Positions 1-9,571 of a stretch of DNA of 64,000 nt are shown one piece after another. The notes below the pieces were generated by a model that worked only from the letters and a program-made list of their open reading frames with translations, made no database searches and was not told the origin of the DNA. This DNA is from Okeania sp. KiyG1 (GTDB taxonomy: Bacteria; Cyanobacteriota; Cyanobacteriia; Cyanobacteriales; Microcoleaceae), in assembly GCF_014132355.1 (NCBI RefSeq), contig NZ_BLZO01000033.1:62001-126000 (forward strand). Direction: 5' to 3'. The stretch's first letter is position 1; each line of letters starts with the position of its first letter. Made by a program: the position numbers and the translations under genes.

Positions 1-905
1 TTCATTCTGTGAAGCTTCAAAATGATTGTGTTGGTTCCTCAACTGGTGAGGTGTGAAAATCAATTTATCGGCTTTTCCCATTTTGTGAAGCTCCTGTGGT
101 GATATTTTCCATTTGTTGCGTATGCCGCAATAGTCGTTTCATTCTGTGAAGCTCCGGAATGATTGTGTTGGTTCCTCAACTGCTGAGGTATGAAAATCAA
201 TTTATCGGCTTTTCCCATTTTGTGAAGCACTCCGAATGTGAGTGGTGATATTTTCCTTCTGTTGCGAATGTCGCAATAGTCGTTTCATTCTGTGAAGCTT
301 CAAAATGATTGTGTTGGTTCCTCAACTGGTGAGGTGTGAAAATCAATTTATCGGCTTTTCCCATTTTGTGAAGCTCCTGTGGTGATATTTTCCTTCTGTT
401 GCGTATGCCGCAATAGTCGTTTCATTCTGTGAAGCTCCGAAGTAACTACTTTGTTTCTGCTAACTGGTGAGGTATGAAAACAATTTATCGGCTTTTCCCA
501 TTTTGTGAAGCACTCCGAATGTGAGTGGTGATATTTTCCTTCTGTTGCGAATGTCGCAATAGTCGTTTCATTCTGTGAAGCTCCGGAATGATTGTGTTGG
601 TTCCTCAACTGCTGAGGTGTGAAAATCAATTTATCGGCTTTTCCCATTTTGTGAAGCTCCTGTGGTGATATTTTCCTTCTGTTGCGTATGTCGCAATAGT
701 CATTTCATTCTGTGAAGCTCCAGAGTAACTACTTTGTTTCTGCTAACTGGTGAGGTATGAAAACAATTTATCGGCTTTTCCCATTTTGTGAAGCACTCCG
801 AATGTGAGTGGTGATATTTTCCTTCTGTTGCGAATGTCGCAATAGCCGTTTCATTCTGTGAAGCTCCAGAGTAACTACTTTGCTTCCTCAACTGGTGAGG
901 TGTGA
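1..905. repeat. Tandem array of ~140-bp half-units (array 1)
   Basis: The motif TTTCATTCTGTGAAGCT recurs near 1, 138, 284, 420, 568, 702 and 850, so spacing alternates between about 135 and 147 bp, a dimeric unit near 283 bp. Each half-unit also carries TTATCGGCTTTTCCCATTT and an imperfect hairpin TTGCG-N5-CGCAA. The array ends 12 bp past the stop of a dead serpin gene. Long minus-strand frames inside it are only repeat translations. Its core is shared with the array at 61451-62945. Confidence 0.9.
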
Positions 906-916
906 AAATCAGAAGT

Positions 917-2361
917 CTAATTTTCTGGATTTGTAATTTCTCCCATAAACAGAATAGTGCCAGATTGGTTATCCCTAATAGCAAAAAAGAAAGGACGATT
1001 AACCAACATTTCAGAAGGTGGACCTCTAAATCCTGCCACGCTAGTAACTGCTGCTGCTTCTGTTCCTTTTTCATTAACTTCAACAAATGTTTTATGTTTG
1101 ACTTCATCAATGTATAACCCTGATGAATTAGACAGCATTTTAGAAAAATCAGCACCACTGTTAAAAGCTATCTCCATTCCTAAAGATTTCAGCACATCAT
1201 TGAGATTCAAGAATTTAGAATTTAGAATTTAGAATTTAGAATTACCTCTTCTTTTCAAGGAGAGGATTGACTCAAAAGAAAATTTTTATTTATTATCCCC
1301 TTAAAAGGGGAGGCTTTAAACCACAATTTTTCGGTAACTTCATATTCTATTTTAAATTTTGGCAAGCCTAAATTAATTTCACTAAAATCTTGATTGAACA
1401 AAAACTGTTCCATCCAATCTTCCCAGTTTTTTTGATTTAAAACTTGATAAAACCCCTCTAAACCGACTTTTTCCCTAGGGAGAAATATATACATACTGAC
1501 ACGACTTTTTTTGTAGGGCAAACTCACTGCTCTAAAATTTTGGTTTTCATAGTATGAGTATATTGATAATTTTTGAAACATGATTGGATGTTGTTTTTGA
1601 GTTCCATCAGCTAAATAAAAAGGCATCTCCTTCGTAGAATCCTCTGAAAATGGTTGCTGCCAATCAGCTTGAAAATAAATAGCATTTAACAACAGCATTA
1701 CTAAATCAGGGTTAATTTTTTGAATAATCTTATCGATTTTGCCTTCAGTTTTGTCTTTTACCCAATTATTGATAATTTTCGGACTTTCAGGATCGTCAAA
1801 GTCAATTTCTCTTACCTGACTCTGATAAAAATCTTGATTTATTTGCAGAAAACTTGGGAAAAAAGATATTCCCTTTCTACTCCAGATTTAATTAGCAATA
1901 TTTAATTTAATCTCTGGATTTAAACTATTTAATAAAATCCCTAAATCCTGATTTGCTTGATTAATTTCCTCTAAACTCATACCCTCAAAGTTTAAAGTTT
2001 TAGCCATCGCTTCTTGAGTTTTTCCCGCAGCGCCATTGTAGGTCATTGATAGAGCGATCGCTATACTTATTGGTGAGATAAAAACATTTTCATCTGATTG
2101 GGATTTCTGAATTTCTGAAAATAGTTGAAAACCAAATTTATTATTGGCATTGACTAATTTCATCATGGTATTTTCATCTGCTGTTTGGGCTAATTCCTGC
2201 TGGTTATGATTTGTATATTTATCAGTATCAAGTTTCCGATTTATGAAAATTATTGTACTGCCTGGTAAGTTATAGACTCCGAGAATTACAATTAAAATAA
2301 TTGCTCCTAGAGACATTTTGGCAGAAATACCAGAAAATTTCTTGACAAGTTCTTTAAACAT
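917..2361 (-). pseudogene. Serpin with N-terminal membrane anchor, broken
   Basis: Three pieces give one serpin: 2361-1888 (hydrophobic anchor, then start of the fold), 1887-about 1334, and 1205-917 (hinge, reactive loop, C-terminus ending NPEN). The first two pieces are in one frame, separated only by a TAA at 1888-1890 where the paralogues have Ser (IANS). The last junction is a 128-bp element A insertion at 1206-1333, exactly where paralogues read YEVT-LND. The reactive loop (GTEAAAVTSVAGFRG) is about three residues shorter than in the intact copies. The serpin assignment is certain, and the gene is inactive as read unless a truncated product has a role. Confidence 0.92.
1206..1333 (-). 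mobile_element. Element A copy 1, inserted in the serpin pseudogene
   Basis: Compared with intact serpin copies, host sequence ATTGAGA resumes as GTAACTTC after 128 extra bases. The insert starts with a heptad run of AATTTAG, continues ACCTCTTCTTTTCAAGGAG, and ends with AAAGGGGAGGCTTTAAACC and TTTTTCG. It shows that the heptad tail belongs to the element. No clear target duplication is visible. Confidence 0.85.
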
Positions 2362-2365
2362 TCTT

Positions 2366-2546
2366 TTACCGAATAATTATGGGTATGCGCCTCCCTTTTT
2401 AAAGGGATAAAAAAAGAGACTATTCCTTATATCAAGCTTCTTGCTTTCCTGGGTCATGCTGCGCAAACAGCTAGAGGTACTGATAATTGATAACTGATAA
2501 TTGATAACTGATAACTGATAACTGATAACTGATAACTGAAATAACC
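2366..2546 (+). mobile_element. Element A copy 2 with GATAACT heptad tail
   Basis: It starts TTACCGAATAATT, has an AAAGGGATAA segment and a C-type motif GCTGCGCAAACAGC, and ends in about eight GATAACT/GATAATT heptads. Its reverse complement nearly matches 38333-38467. It lies directly upstream of the anchored serpin pseudogene. Confidence 0.8.
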
Positions 2547-2642
2547 TCACTAGAGTCAATTGATAAAAATGAAAATTATATTAATTTGCAACATTGCTAA
2601 TTTTTTTTGTCAGAAATAATTTAAGACCGCTATATCAGACTT

Positions 2643-2823
2643 ATATCATGTCCGGATAAGAGCGTGATAAAAAAACTTTCTCCTTCTTCTCCTGTTCTTT
2701 TTCTTCGAACTTCAGTCTTCCCTCCTGAGTTCCCCTCCTGGGAGGGGTTAGGGGTGGGTTTACTCCTGACTCCTGAGGACTCCGTCGTTATTTATTTATA
2801 ACTGTTCAACCGGACATGATATT
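2643..2823. mobile_element. Element D copy 1 (MITE-like)
   Basis: A 181-bp segment bounded by inverted ends ATATCATGTCCGG and CCGGACATGATAT. The interior is partly simple TCCT-type repeat and has no coding capacity. It begins five bases after the stop of the serpin gene at 2828. Confidence 0.85.
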
Positions 2824-2827
2824 ACTC

Positions 2828-3952
2828 TTAGTTTTTTGGATTTGTAATTGCTCCCATAAACAAAATAGTGCCAGAATTATTCTCTCTAATGGCAAAAAAG
2901 AAGGGACGATTAATTAACATATTGACAGGTATTGGTAAACTGACGGGCATTATTCCCACACTGGTAACAGCTGCTGCTTCTGTTCCTGTTTCATTCACTT
3001 CAACAAATGTTTTATGTTTAACTTCACTGATACATAACTGCTCAGGATTCATTTTAGAAAAATCAGCACCTTTGTTAAAAGCTATCTCCATTCCTAAAGA
3101 TTTCAAAATATCGTTGAGAGTAACCTTATATTCATTTTTAAACTTGGGCAAACCTAAATTAACTTTATAACCTCCTCTAAACTGTTTCATCCAATCTTCC
3201 CAGTTTTCTTCATTCAAAACTTGATAAAATCCCTCTAAACCGACTTGTTCCCTGGGGAGAAATATATACATACTAGCCAAAGGTTTTTTATAGGGCAAAC
3301 TTACTGCCTGAAAATCTTCATTCTCGTAATATAAATATCTTTGACTTTGGAACATAATTGGATGTAGTTTTGAAGTTCCATCGGCTAAATAAAAAAGCAC
3401 TTCTCTAGTAGAATTTCCTGAAAATTGTTTTGCCCAATTACCCTGGAAATAAGTAGCATTTAACAACACCATGACACCGCCGGGTTCGAGTTCTTCAATA
3501 ATTTCATCAATTTTGCCTTCAGTTTTGTCTTTTACCCAATTATTGATAATTTTCACACTCTCCGGATCGTTAAAGTCAATTTCTCTTACCTGACTCTGAT
3601 AAAAATATTGATTTACTTGGATGAAAATTGGATAAAAAGACATTCCCTTTCTAGCCCAGATTGAGTTAGCAATATTTAATTTAATCTCGGGATTTAAACT
3701 ATTTAATAAAATTCCTAAATCCTGATTTGCTTGATTAATTTCTTCTAAACTCATGCCTTGAAAATTTAAAGTTTTAGCCATAGCTTCTTGAGTTTTTCCA
3801 GCAGCGCCATTGTAGGTCATAGATAGAGCGATCGCTATACTTATTGGCGAAATAAAAACATTTTCATCTGATTGAGATTTATGAATTTCTGAAAATAGTT
3901 GAAAACCAAATTTGTTATTAGCATAAACTAAGTTATTGATTTTATTGCTCAT
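2828..3952 (-). CDS. Serpin, no membrane anchor
   Basis: A complete 374-residue serpin, normal for the family core. Serpins trap serine or cysteine proteases by a suicide mechanism. The hinge GTEAAAVTS is rich in small residues, as in inhibitory serpins. Aligning from the hinge Glu321 (P17) puts P1-P1' at Val337-Ser338 in IMPVSLPIP, much like the loop of alpha-1-antitrypsin, so an elastase-like target is plausible (inference; the loop is about two residues longer and the register could shift). The C-terminus has NRPFFFAIR and LFMGAITNP. There is no signal peptide, so it is probably cytoplasmic. It is one of four related copies in a row on this strand, each separated by mobile elements rather than forming a tight operon. 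Confidence 0.95.
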   Translation of the reverse strand: MSNKINNLVYANNKFGFQLFSEIHKSQSDENVFISPISIAIALSMTYNGAAGKTQEAMAKTLNFQGMSLEEINQANQDLGILLNSLNPEIKLNIANSIWARKGMSFYPIFIQVNQYFYQSQVREIDFNDPESVKIINNWVKDKTEGKIDEIIEELEPGGVMVLLNATYFQGNWAKQFSGNSTREVLFYLADGTSKLHPIMFQSQRYLYYENEDFQAVSLPYKKPLASMYIFLPREQVGLEGFYQVLNEENWEDWMKQFRGGYKVNLGLPKFKNEYKVTLNDILKSLGMEIAFNKGADFSKMNPEQLCISEVKHKTFVEVNETGTEAAAVTSVGIMPVSLPIPVNMLINRPFFFAIRENNSGTILFMGAITNPKN

Positions 3953-4034
3953 ATCTATACTTCCTATCTATACTTCCTATTTTGGTTAACCTAACCTAAT
4001 AATACCAAAAATCATCAACGCTCAAAACTGCCGA

Positions 4035-4130
4035 ATTGCTATTTTATGAAGCTCCTATGTTTCTCCTGGAAAAACTGCTTTTGTAACAATTATTGCGTAT
4101 GTGGCAATGATTATTTTATTCTCAGTCTGG
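4035..4130 (+). repeat. Degenerate relative of the array core
   Basis: The stretch holds TGAAGCTCCT followed by ATTGCGTATGTGGCAATGAT and a TTTTATTCT, resembling the order seen in array 1 (hairpin TTGCG...CGCAA, then TCATTCTGTGAAGC). The match is partial. It may be a decayed single unit. Confidence 0.4.
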
Positions 4131-4142
4131 GATTAACTTCTG

Positions 4143-4313
4143 ATATCATGTCCGGTAGCATCGGTATTGTATAGCAAAGGTAGGGAATAGGGAATAGGGA
4201 ATAGGGAATAGGGAATAGACAGAAAAACTTAAGAAAGAGCAAGAAAAAAACTTAAATTCCCTGTAGATATTTACGCTAACTTTTACACAAACGATTGCGT
4301 TCGGACATGATAT
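4143..4313. mobile_element. Element D copy 2
   Basis: Bounded by ATATCATGTCCGG and TCGGACATGATAT. The interior includes four AATAGGG heptads. It is 53 bp downstream of the next serpin's stop codon. Confidence 0.8.
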
Positions 4314-4365
4314 GACTTCTGACTTCTGACTTGCGTTTAGCTCTATATTCCTTTTTCCCTTTTGA

Positions 4366-5490
4366 TTACGTTTCTGGATTTGTAATTTCTCCCATAAACA
4401 AAATAGTGCCAGAATTATTATCTCTAATAGCAAAAAAGAAGAGACGATTAACAAACATATTTAAACTTGTTACCATGGCACTTGCTGCTGCTATAGCTAT
4501 ACTGGTAGCTGCTGCTGCTTCTGTTCCTGTTTCATTCACTTCCACAAATGTTTTATGTTTAATTTCATCAATATATAACTCTGGTGGAATAGAACACATT
4601 CCCGAAAAATCTGCTGTCTTTCTGTCAAAAGCTATTTCCATTCCCAAAGTTTTTAATATGTTATTGAGGGTAACTTCATATTGATTTTTAAATTTGGGTA
4701 GAGTTAATGTGACTGTTTGAGGTTCAAACTGTAGCATCCAATTTTCCCAATTTTCTTCGTTTAAAGTTTTATGGAATTTTTCTAATCCTATTTCTTCTTT
4801 GGGGAGAAAGACATACATACTGACGCGACCTTCTCCGTAAGGTAAACTAATGGCTTGAAAAGTTTGATTTTCATAATATGAATATTGAGATAATTTCAAC
4901 ATTGTTGGATGTTGTTTTTCTATTCCATTAGATAGATAAAAAGGTCGGTCTAAGGTAGCAAAATCATCAAATTCTTCTTGCCAGTTTCCTTTAAAATAAA
5001 TAGCGTTTAACAATACCATGACTGAATCAGGGTCTAGGGTTTCAATTATTCGCTCGATTTTGCCTTTAGTATTATCTTTTATCCAATTATTAATAATTTC
5101 TGGAGTTTTCTGATTTTCAAAGTCAATTTCCCTGACTTGACTCTGATAAATTTCTTGGTTTATTTGTAGAAAGTTTGGCTCAAAAGGTATTCCGATTTTA
5201 GTCCAGATTGAGTTAGAAATATTTAACTTAATGTCTGAATTTAAACTATTTAATAAATTTCCTAATTGTTGATTTGCTTGATTTATTTCCTCTAAGCTCA
5301 TTCCCTGAAAGTTTAAAGTTTTAGCCATAGCTTTTTGAGTTTCTCTTCGAGCGCCGTTATAGGTCATTGATAGAGCGATCGCTATACTACTGGGTGAGAT
5401 AAAAATATTTTCATTTGCCTGGGATTTTTGAATTTCTGAAAATAGTTGAAAGGCAAATTTGTTATTGGCAGAAACTAATTTTTCAATCAT
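4366..5490 (-). CDS. Serpin, no membrane anchor
   Basis: A 374-residue serpin whose start (MIEKLVSANNKFAFQLF) matches the soluble layout of the copy at 2828. The hinge is GTEAAAATS. Counting from P17 gives P1-P1' near Ala336-Ser337 in an Ala/Ile-rich loop (IAIAAASAMV), again suggesting a small-residue, elastase-like specificity (inference). The normally conserved NRPF after the loop reads NRLF here, a small deviation at the start of a core strand. The C-terminus LFMGEITNP is intact. There is no signal peptide. Lack of shared flanks suggests old duplication followed by element insertion. Confidence 0.95.
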   Translation of the reverse strand: MIEKLVSANNKFAFQLFSEIQKSQANENIFISPSSIAIALSMTYNGARRETQKAMAKTLNFQGMSLEEINQANQQLGNLLNSLNSDIKLNISNSIWTKIGIPFEPNFLQINQEIYQSQVREIDFENQKTPEIINNWIKDNTKGKIERIIETLDPDSVMVLLNAIYFKGNWQEEFDDFATLDRPFYLSNGIEKQHPTMLKLSQYSYYENQTFQAISLPYGEGRVSMYVFLPKEEIGLEKFHKTLNEENWENWMLQFEPQTVTLTLPKFKNQYEVTLNNILKTLGMEIAFDRKTADFSGMCSIPPELYIDEIKHKTFVEVNETGTEAAAATSIAIAAASAMVTSLNMFVNRLFFFAIRDNNSGTILFMGEITNPET

Positions 5491-6169
5491 GTCTATATCT
5501 CCGATTTGGGGTAGGATTCAGCATTCAGCAGTCAGCTATTAGCTCTTGAGAAACACCTACATTTCCTGCTACATAATTGTATGAATTGAACTTAAACTCG
5601 TTGTTATTGTGCGTTATTCTCTGATTAAAAATGTAATAGAAGTTAAAAGAATGCTTGCTTCATTGATTAAAAAGCTAAGAACTGTTTGCGCAGCAGTCCG
5701 CAGGAAATACTTACAATAATAGCTTATTTGATTTTTATTGCTGACCGCTGATAGCGTCAGCATTCACCTATTGCTTTTAGTTTACGATAAAAGCTTGATT
5801 AATTGTCTTATATCATGTCCGGATAAATAGAAAATATACTTCCTGTTTTCTCTTCTGAAAAGCTTTATCTGTCAGCTTTTTAAGGTTTAATAATTGGTTA
5901 AAAAAACATTTGTATAAATTAAGCTTATAAAATATTGTCAAATATATTTGGAATTTAAACTAAATTTTCCCAAAAAGTTTAAATGAGCTATTTAGGGGGA
6001 AAAATGGGGATAATTTGAGTGCAAACGGGCGTTCCTTGGCCATTTGTTAAAAGTCTTGATATATAAGAAATATAGGGTGGTTGCTTGTGAAGAAATTTTC
6101 GTGTATTTTTGAGGTAAGTAATTCGCTCTGCGTAGGTGCTTATTAAAATGAAAAAGGATTAGTGAGTGG
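5491..6169. other. Intergenic region between serpins with element fragments
   Basis: No gene is visible. Recognisable pieces are one C-element end (TGTTTGCGCAGCAGTCCGC near 5688-5706) and a single D end (ATATCATGTCCGG near 5812) with no partner. The stretch 5940-6120 is AT-rich and unassigned. Confidence 0.6.
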
Positions 6170-6295
6170 AAGTGCGATCGCGCAGCTAAACGTAGTTATC
6201 GCGTAGCGGAACGGAGTTCTATCGCGCTAGCGTAACGTAGTTTGATCGCGTAGCGGAACGGAGTTCTATCGCGCTAGCGTAACGTACTTCTTTCA
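6170..6295. repeat. GCGTAGCG-type short tandem repeat
   Basis: A GC-richer block where TCGCGTAGCGGAACGGAGTT and TATCGCGCTAGCGTAACGTA each occur twice, starting with a HIP1-like CGATCGCG. Similar GCGTAGC words appear at 7855 and 18251, so this is a dispersed palindromic-repeat type. It has no coding role that I can see. Confidence 0.75.
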
Positions 6296-6433
6296 ATTTG
6301 GATATCTTTTTTGACTACATCAATTTTACGCAATCAAAGATACCAAATGGCTTCTATATATTCCCTTCCGGAGCTGTTGCCTGTTGCCTAAAAGCGATAA
6401 ATTTTTGGCTTTATTCATGCATTGAGATGCACC

Positions 6434-7747
6434 CTAATTTTCTGGATTTGTAATTTCTCCCATAAATATAATAGTGCCAGAATCATCATCTCTAATTGTC
6501 AAAAAGAAGGGGCGATCGACTAACATATCAACAGGTACTTCTGCACTTCTTGACCTCATAGTGATACTGGTAGTCGCTCCCGCTTCTGTTCCTGCTTCAT
6601 TAACTTCAACAAATGTTTTGTGTTTAATTTCATCAATATATAACTCTGGTGGAATAGGACGCATCCCAGAAAAATCAGCATTATTTTTGTTAAAAGCTAT
6701 CTCCATTCCTAAAGATTTCAATGCATCATTGAGGGTAATTTCATATTCTGTTTTAAATTTTGGCAAGCCTAGATTTACTTTACAATAGTCAAATTGCAGC
6801 ATCCAATTTTCCCAGTTTTCCTCATTTAAAATTTGATAAAATCTGTCTAATCCTACTTTTTCTTTGGGAAGGAATATATACATACTTACTCGTCCTTCCC
6901 CGTAGGGTAAACTCACTGCCTGAAACTCCTCATCTTCGTAATATAAATACCTAGATGATTGAAACATTATTGGATGTTGCTTTTTTTTGCCATTCGGTAG
7001 ATAAAAAGGTTGTTCTTTTGTGGAACCTTCTGAAAATTCTTGCTCCCAATTTCCTTGAAAATAAATAGCATTTAACAATACCATTACTGTATTAGGTTCG
7101 AGTTTTTCAATGATTTTATCTATTTTGCCCTTAGTAATATCGTTGACCCAATTGTTGATAATTTCAGGACTTCTAGGATTATCGAAGTCTATTTCACTTA
7201 CCTTACTATGATAAAAATTTCGATTTCTTTGCATAAATGTTGGCTCAAAAGACATCCCTTTTCTCGTCCAGATTGAGTTGGCAATATCTAATTTAATGTC
7301 TGGGTTTAAACTATTTAATAAAATGCCTAATTCTTTGTTGGCCTGATTAACCTCTTCTAAACTCATTCCCTGAAAATTTAATGCTTTAGCCATAGCATCT
7401 CTAGTTTTTCCCTCGGCACCGTTGTATGTCATTGATAGAGCGATCGCTATACTGCTAGGAGAGATAAAAATATTTTTATTTGATTGTGATTTTTGAATTT
7501 CTGAAAATAGTTGAAAGGCAAATCTATTATTAGCGGAAACTAATTTCATACTGATGTCCATATCTTCTATTTTAGCTAATATATTCTGTCGGGAATTTGT
7601 CTGATTATTGGTATAAAATGCCCGATTCTTTAACTTTATTGCAACTCCAGGCAAATTATAGATACTAATAATGATAATTATAGCTATAGTCCCTAGAGAC
7701 ATTTTTGCCGAAATAGCATAAAATCTATTTAAAAGTTCTTTTAACAT
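6434..7747 (-). CDS. Serpin with N-terminal membrane anchor
   Basis: A 437-residue serpin. Residues about 15-34 (MSLGTIAIIIIISIYNLPG) form one hydrophobic segment with no clear cleavage site, followed by a spacer and the serpin fold from about residue 68, so it is likely a membrane-tethered inhibitor facing the periplasm. The hinge is GTEAGATTS. From P17 at Glu384, the predicted P1-P1' bond is Arg400-Ser401 in MRSRSAEVP, which suggests trypsin-like targets, unlike the Val or Ala of its neighbours (inference). The C-terminus has DRPFFLTIR and IFMGEITNP. The anchor matches that of the dead copy at 917-2361, so the cluster holds two anchored and two soluble forms. Confidence 0.95.
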   Translation of the reverse strand: MLKELLNRFYAISAKMSLGTIAIIIIISIYNLPGVAIKLKNRAFYTNNQTNSRQNILAKIEDMDISMKLVSANNRFAFQLFSEIQKSQSNKNIFISPSSIAIALSMTYNGAEGKTRDAMAKALNFQGMSLEEVNQANKELGILLNSLNPDIKLDIANSIWTRKGMSFEPTFMQRNRNFYHSKVSEIDFDNPRSPEIINNWVNDITKGKIDKIIEKLEPNTVMVLLNAIYFQGNWEQEFSEGSTKEQPFYLPNGKKKQHPIMFQSSRYLYYEDEEFQAVSLPYGEGRVSMYIFLPKEKVGLDRFYQILNEENWENWMLQFDYCKVNLGLPKFKTEYEITLNDALKSLGMEIAFNKNNADFSGMRPIPPELYIDEIKHKTFVEVNEAGTEAGATTSITMRSRSAEVPVDMLVDRPFFLTIRDDDSGTIIFMGEITNPEN

Positions 7748-7757
7748 TTTCTTACTT

Positions 7758-8016
7758 TTACCGAAAAATTGTGGTCAAAAGCCTACCTTTTTAAGGGGAT
7801 AAAAAGCGTTCGTTTTGCTTCGCATAACTACGTTAACGGCTGTCGCCGACATGTTTGCGTAGCATGACAAACGGAAAAAGCGGAGCTTCCCGTAGGGTGA
7901 GATGGCTAGTAATCCTGGCCATATCTAATTGACTAAGAGAAAAAAGCATATTCCTGATTTTAAGCCTCCCTATTGCAGAGGTACTGATAACTGATAACTG
8001 TTAACTGATAAGTGAA
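7758..8016 (+). mobile_element. Element A copy 3, composite
   Basis: It begins TTACCGAAAAATTGTGG and ends CAGAGGTACTGATAACTGA with heptads and GAAATGAC. The middle (7830-7900) holds a foreign GTTTGCGTAGCATGACAAAC palindromic motif. It lies between the anchored serpin and the ABA4-like gene. Confidence 0.7.
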
Positions 8017-8039
8017 ATGACTGGAGTTAATAACTAACA

Positions 8040-8522
8040 ATGACAATCGATCTAATTTTCAACGGTGCTAACTTATTTGTATTACCATTTTGGGCATTAA
8101 TAATATTTTTGCCTAACTGGAAAGTTACTCGCAAAATCATGGAATCTTTTATTCCGTTTGTATTATTAGCCATCCTTTATCTTTACCTACTAATAAGTAG
8201 TATTACCCCTGAATCTGCCGCTGCTTTATCCAATCCTACTTTGCCAGATATTGCTAAATTCTTTGGAGAAGAATCTGCTGCAGCAACAGGATGGATTCAT
8301 TTTCTTGTCATGGATTTATTTGTCGGTCGTTGGATTTATTGGGAAGGACAACGTACTGGTGTTTGGACTGTCCACTCAATAATTCTTTGTTTGTTTGCCG
8401 GACCTTTTGGGTTATTGTCTCATATTTTAACCTATTGGATTAGTCGAAAATTCTTCGGTAATCCTACAGATGATACAACTACAACACCCACTGTAGAACA
8501 AGTTTCAACAATTAATAATTAA
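8040..8522 (+). CDS. ABA4-like (DUF4281) integral membrane protein
   Basis: A 160-residue protein with about four hydrophobic segments (around residues 10-27, 36-54, 85-100 and 112-136). It matches the ABA4-like family by length and by the signature GWIHFLVMDLFVGRWI followed by GPFGLLSHILTYW. The plant member ABA4 is needed for neoxanthin formation. Cyanobacterial homologues are common but their role is not settled, so no enzymatic function is claimed. TGGAG upstream (about 8022) could be a weak ribosome site. The final residues VSTINN and the TAA stop lie in the heptad tail of the adjoining element A, so the native C-terminus may have been longer. Confidence 0.85.
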   Translation: MTIDLIFNGANLFVLPFWALIIFLPNWKVTRKIMESFIPFVLLAILYLYLLISSITPESAAALSNPTLPDIAKFFGEESAAATGWIHFLVMDLFVGRWIYWEGQRTGVWTVHSIILCLFAGPFGLLSHILTYWISRKFFGNPTDDTTTTPTVEQVSTINN

Positions 8523-8627
8523 TAATTAATAATTACCTCTTCTTTTCAAGGAAAGGATTGACTAATCATGAATTTTTTTTCTTGTTTCCCCTTTAAAGGA
8601 AAGGCTTTAAACCTTAATTATTCGGTA
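8509..8627 (-). mobile_element. Element A copy 4
   Basis: AATTAAT heptads, then ACCTCTTCTTTTCAAGGAA, GATTGACTAATCATGAA, AAAGGCTTTAAACCTTAA and TTCGGTAA. The heptad end overlaps the last codons and stop of the ABA4-like gene. Confidence 0.85.
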
Positions 8628-8642
8628 AAATTGAGAGGGTGT

Positions 8643-8892
8643 ATCTAATAGACATCTCTATAAAAGAGGGAATAGGGAATAGGGAACAGGGAACAGGGAT
8701 AAATAATTGATAATTTATGGATAATAATTGATTTTATTTTGTATTTTTACCGAAGAATTAATAATTAAATAATTCAGGTTGAAACCCTCCCGTTTCAAGG
8801 GAAAAAAATAAATTTTTTCCTTTTAGTCAATCTTATCCCCTTTTAGGGAGAGGTAATTATCCATTATCCATTAATGAACAGATGTCTAATAG
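8643..8892. mobile_element. Element E copy 1 containing element A copy 5
   Basis: The outer inverted ends are CTAATAGACATCT and AGATGTCTAATAG, about 250 bp apart. Inside, 8747-8876 is a complete A-type element (TTACCGAAGAATTAA to AGAGGTAATTATCCATT). This is a nested insertion, or A-type sequence serves as E's core. Confidence 0.75.
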
Positions 8893-9571
8893 TTTGTTGC
8901 TTTTAGCGATTCTTAATTAATCTTCAGTAGTTTCTCATACCTGACTAATATTTTGAGGGTTAAATAAATAATTATTGGATTTGAGATTTGAAAAAGTTTG
9001 AAGATGCGGAGTTGCTTTTCTGGGATATTCCCCACTAATTAATACTACTAAATATCGTATTTTTTTGTATTAAAGCTATTCCTTAATTTGCTTTTAGTAG
9101 ATAGTTTTACTGTGAATCATCTTTTCTTTGCAGGGATTAATACCCCACTGTCAATGGTTTACAAGGGTAGTGTCGCTACGCGGAAGTTAAAAGTCAATCA
9201 TTTTTGATTTATAACTGTTTTATAATTTTGTAACTGGTCAGTTATTTCCGCCATCTTATAGTAGGTTTTTTACCTTTGATGTAAAAGAGTGTGGGGGGTG
9301 TGGGGAGAGGGAGAAGTTTTGAGCCATTTATTGTATAAATAAACTACATTTTTGTGGAAATTTTATACTAAATAAAAGTGATTACTCGCCTCTTTGTTAA
9401 AAACCTACTCCTGTAAGACCTTCAATGGGGGTGCTTAAAATTTTTTGGAGTTATTAAGACTCAGAAATGAAGTGGACCCTCGTTGAGTATCTATAAGCAA
9501 ATTTTCCCTTCTTCCTTCTTCCTTCTTCCTCCTTCCTTCTTTTAATTTCCCATTTTTATAGAGGTAAAATT
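8893..9571. other. Intergenic region before the flavoenzyme gene
   Basis: No gene is seen. It contains element G copy 1 (9168-9263), a G-rich stretch near 9290, a CTTCCTT heptad run at 9510-9541 and, just before the next gene, GAGGT at 9562-9566, a good ribosome site for the ATG at 9572. Confidence 0.6.
9168..9263 (-). mobile_element. Element G copy 1
   Basis: GTAGTGTCGCTACGCGGAAG at one end and TTATTTCCGCCATCTTATAG at the other. The segment GTAACTGGTCAGTTATTTCC is the reverse complement of a near match in the element at 18163-18265. Confidence 0.55.

Noticed and set aside
1-905. Diversity-generating retroelement target region
   Set aside because: There is no reverse transcriptase in the window, and the variation between units is not focused on adenines.
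348-1158. Minus-strand proteins in array 1
   Set aside because: Frames produced by the tandem repeat. They have no start signals and are identical between units because the DNA is.
957-1232. Plus-strand genes opposite the serpins (also 2868-3170, 4331-4684, 6474-6788)
   Set aside because: These are antisense shadows of conserved serpin C-termini on the real coding strand.
3478-3495. tRNA T-loop (GGGTTCGAGTTC)
   Set aside because: It lies in conserved serpin coding sequence and no cloverleaf can be drawn. No tRNA was found elsewhere by eye.
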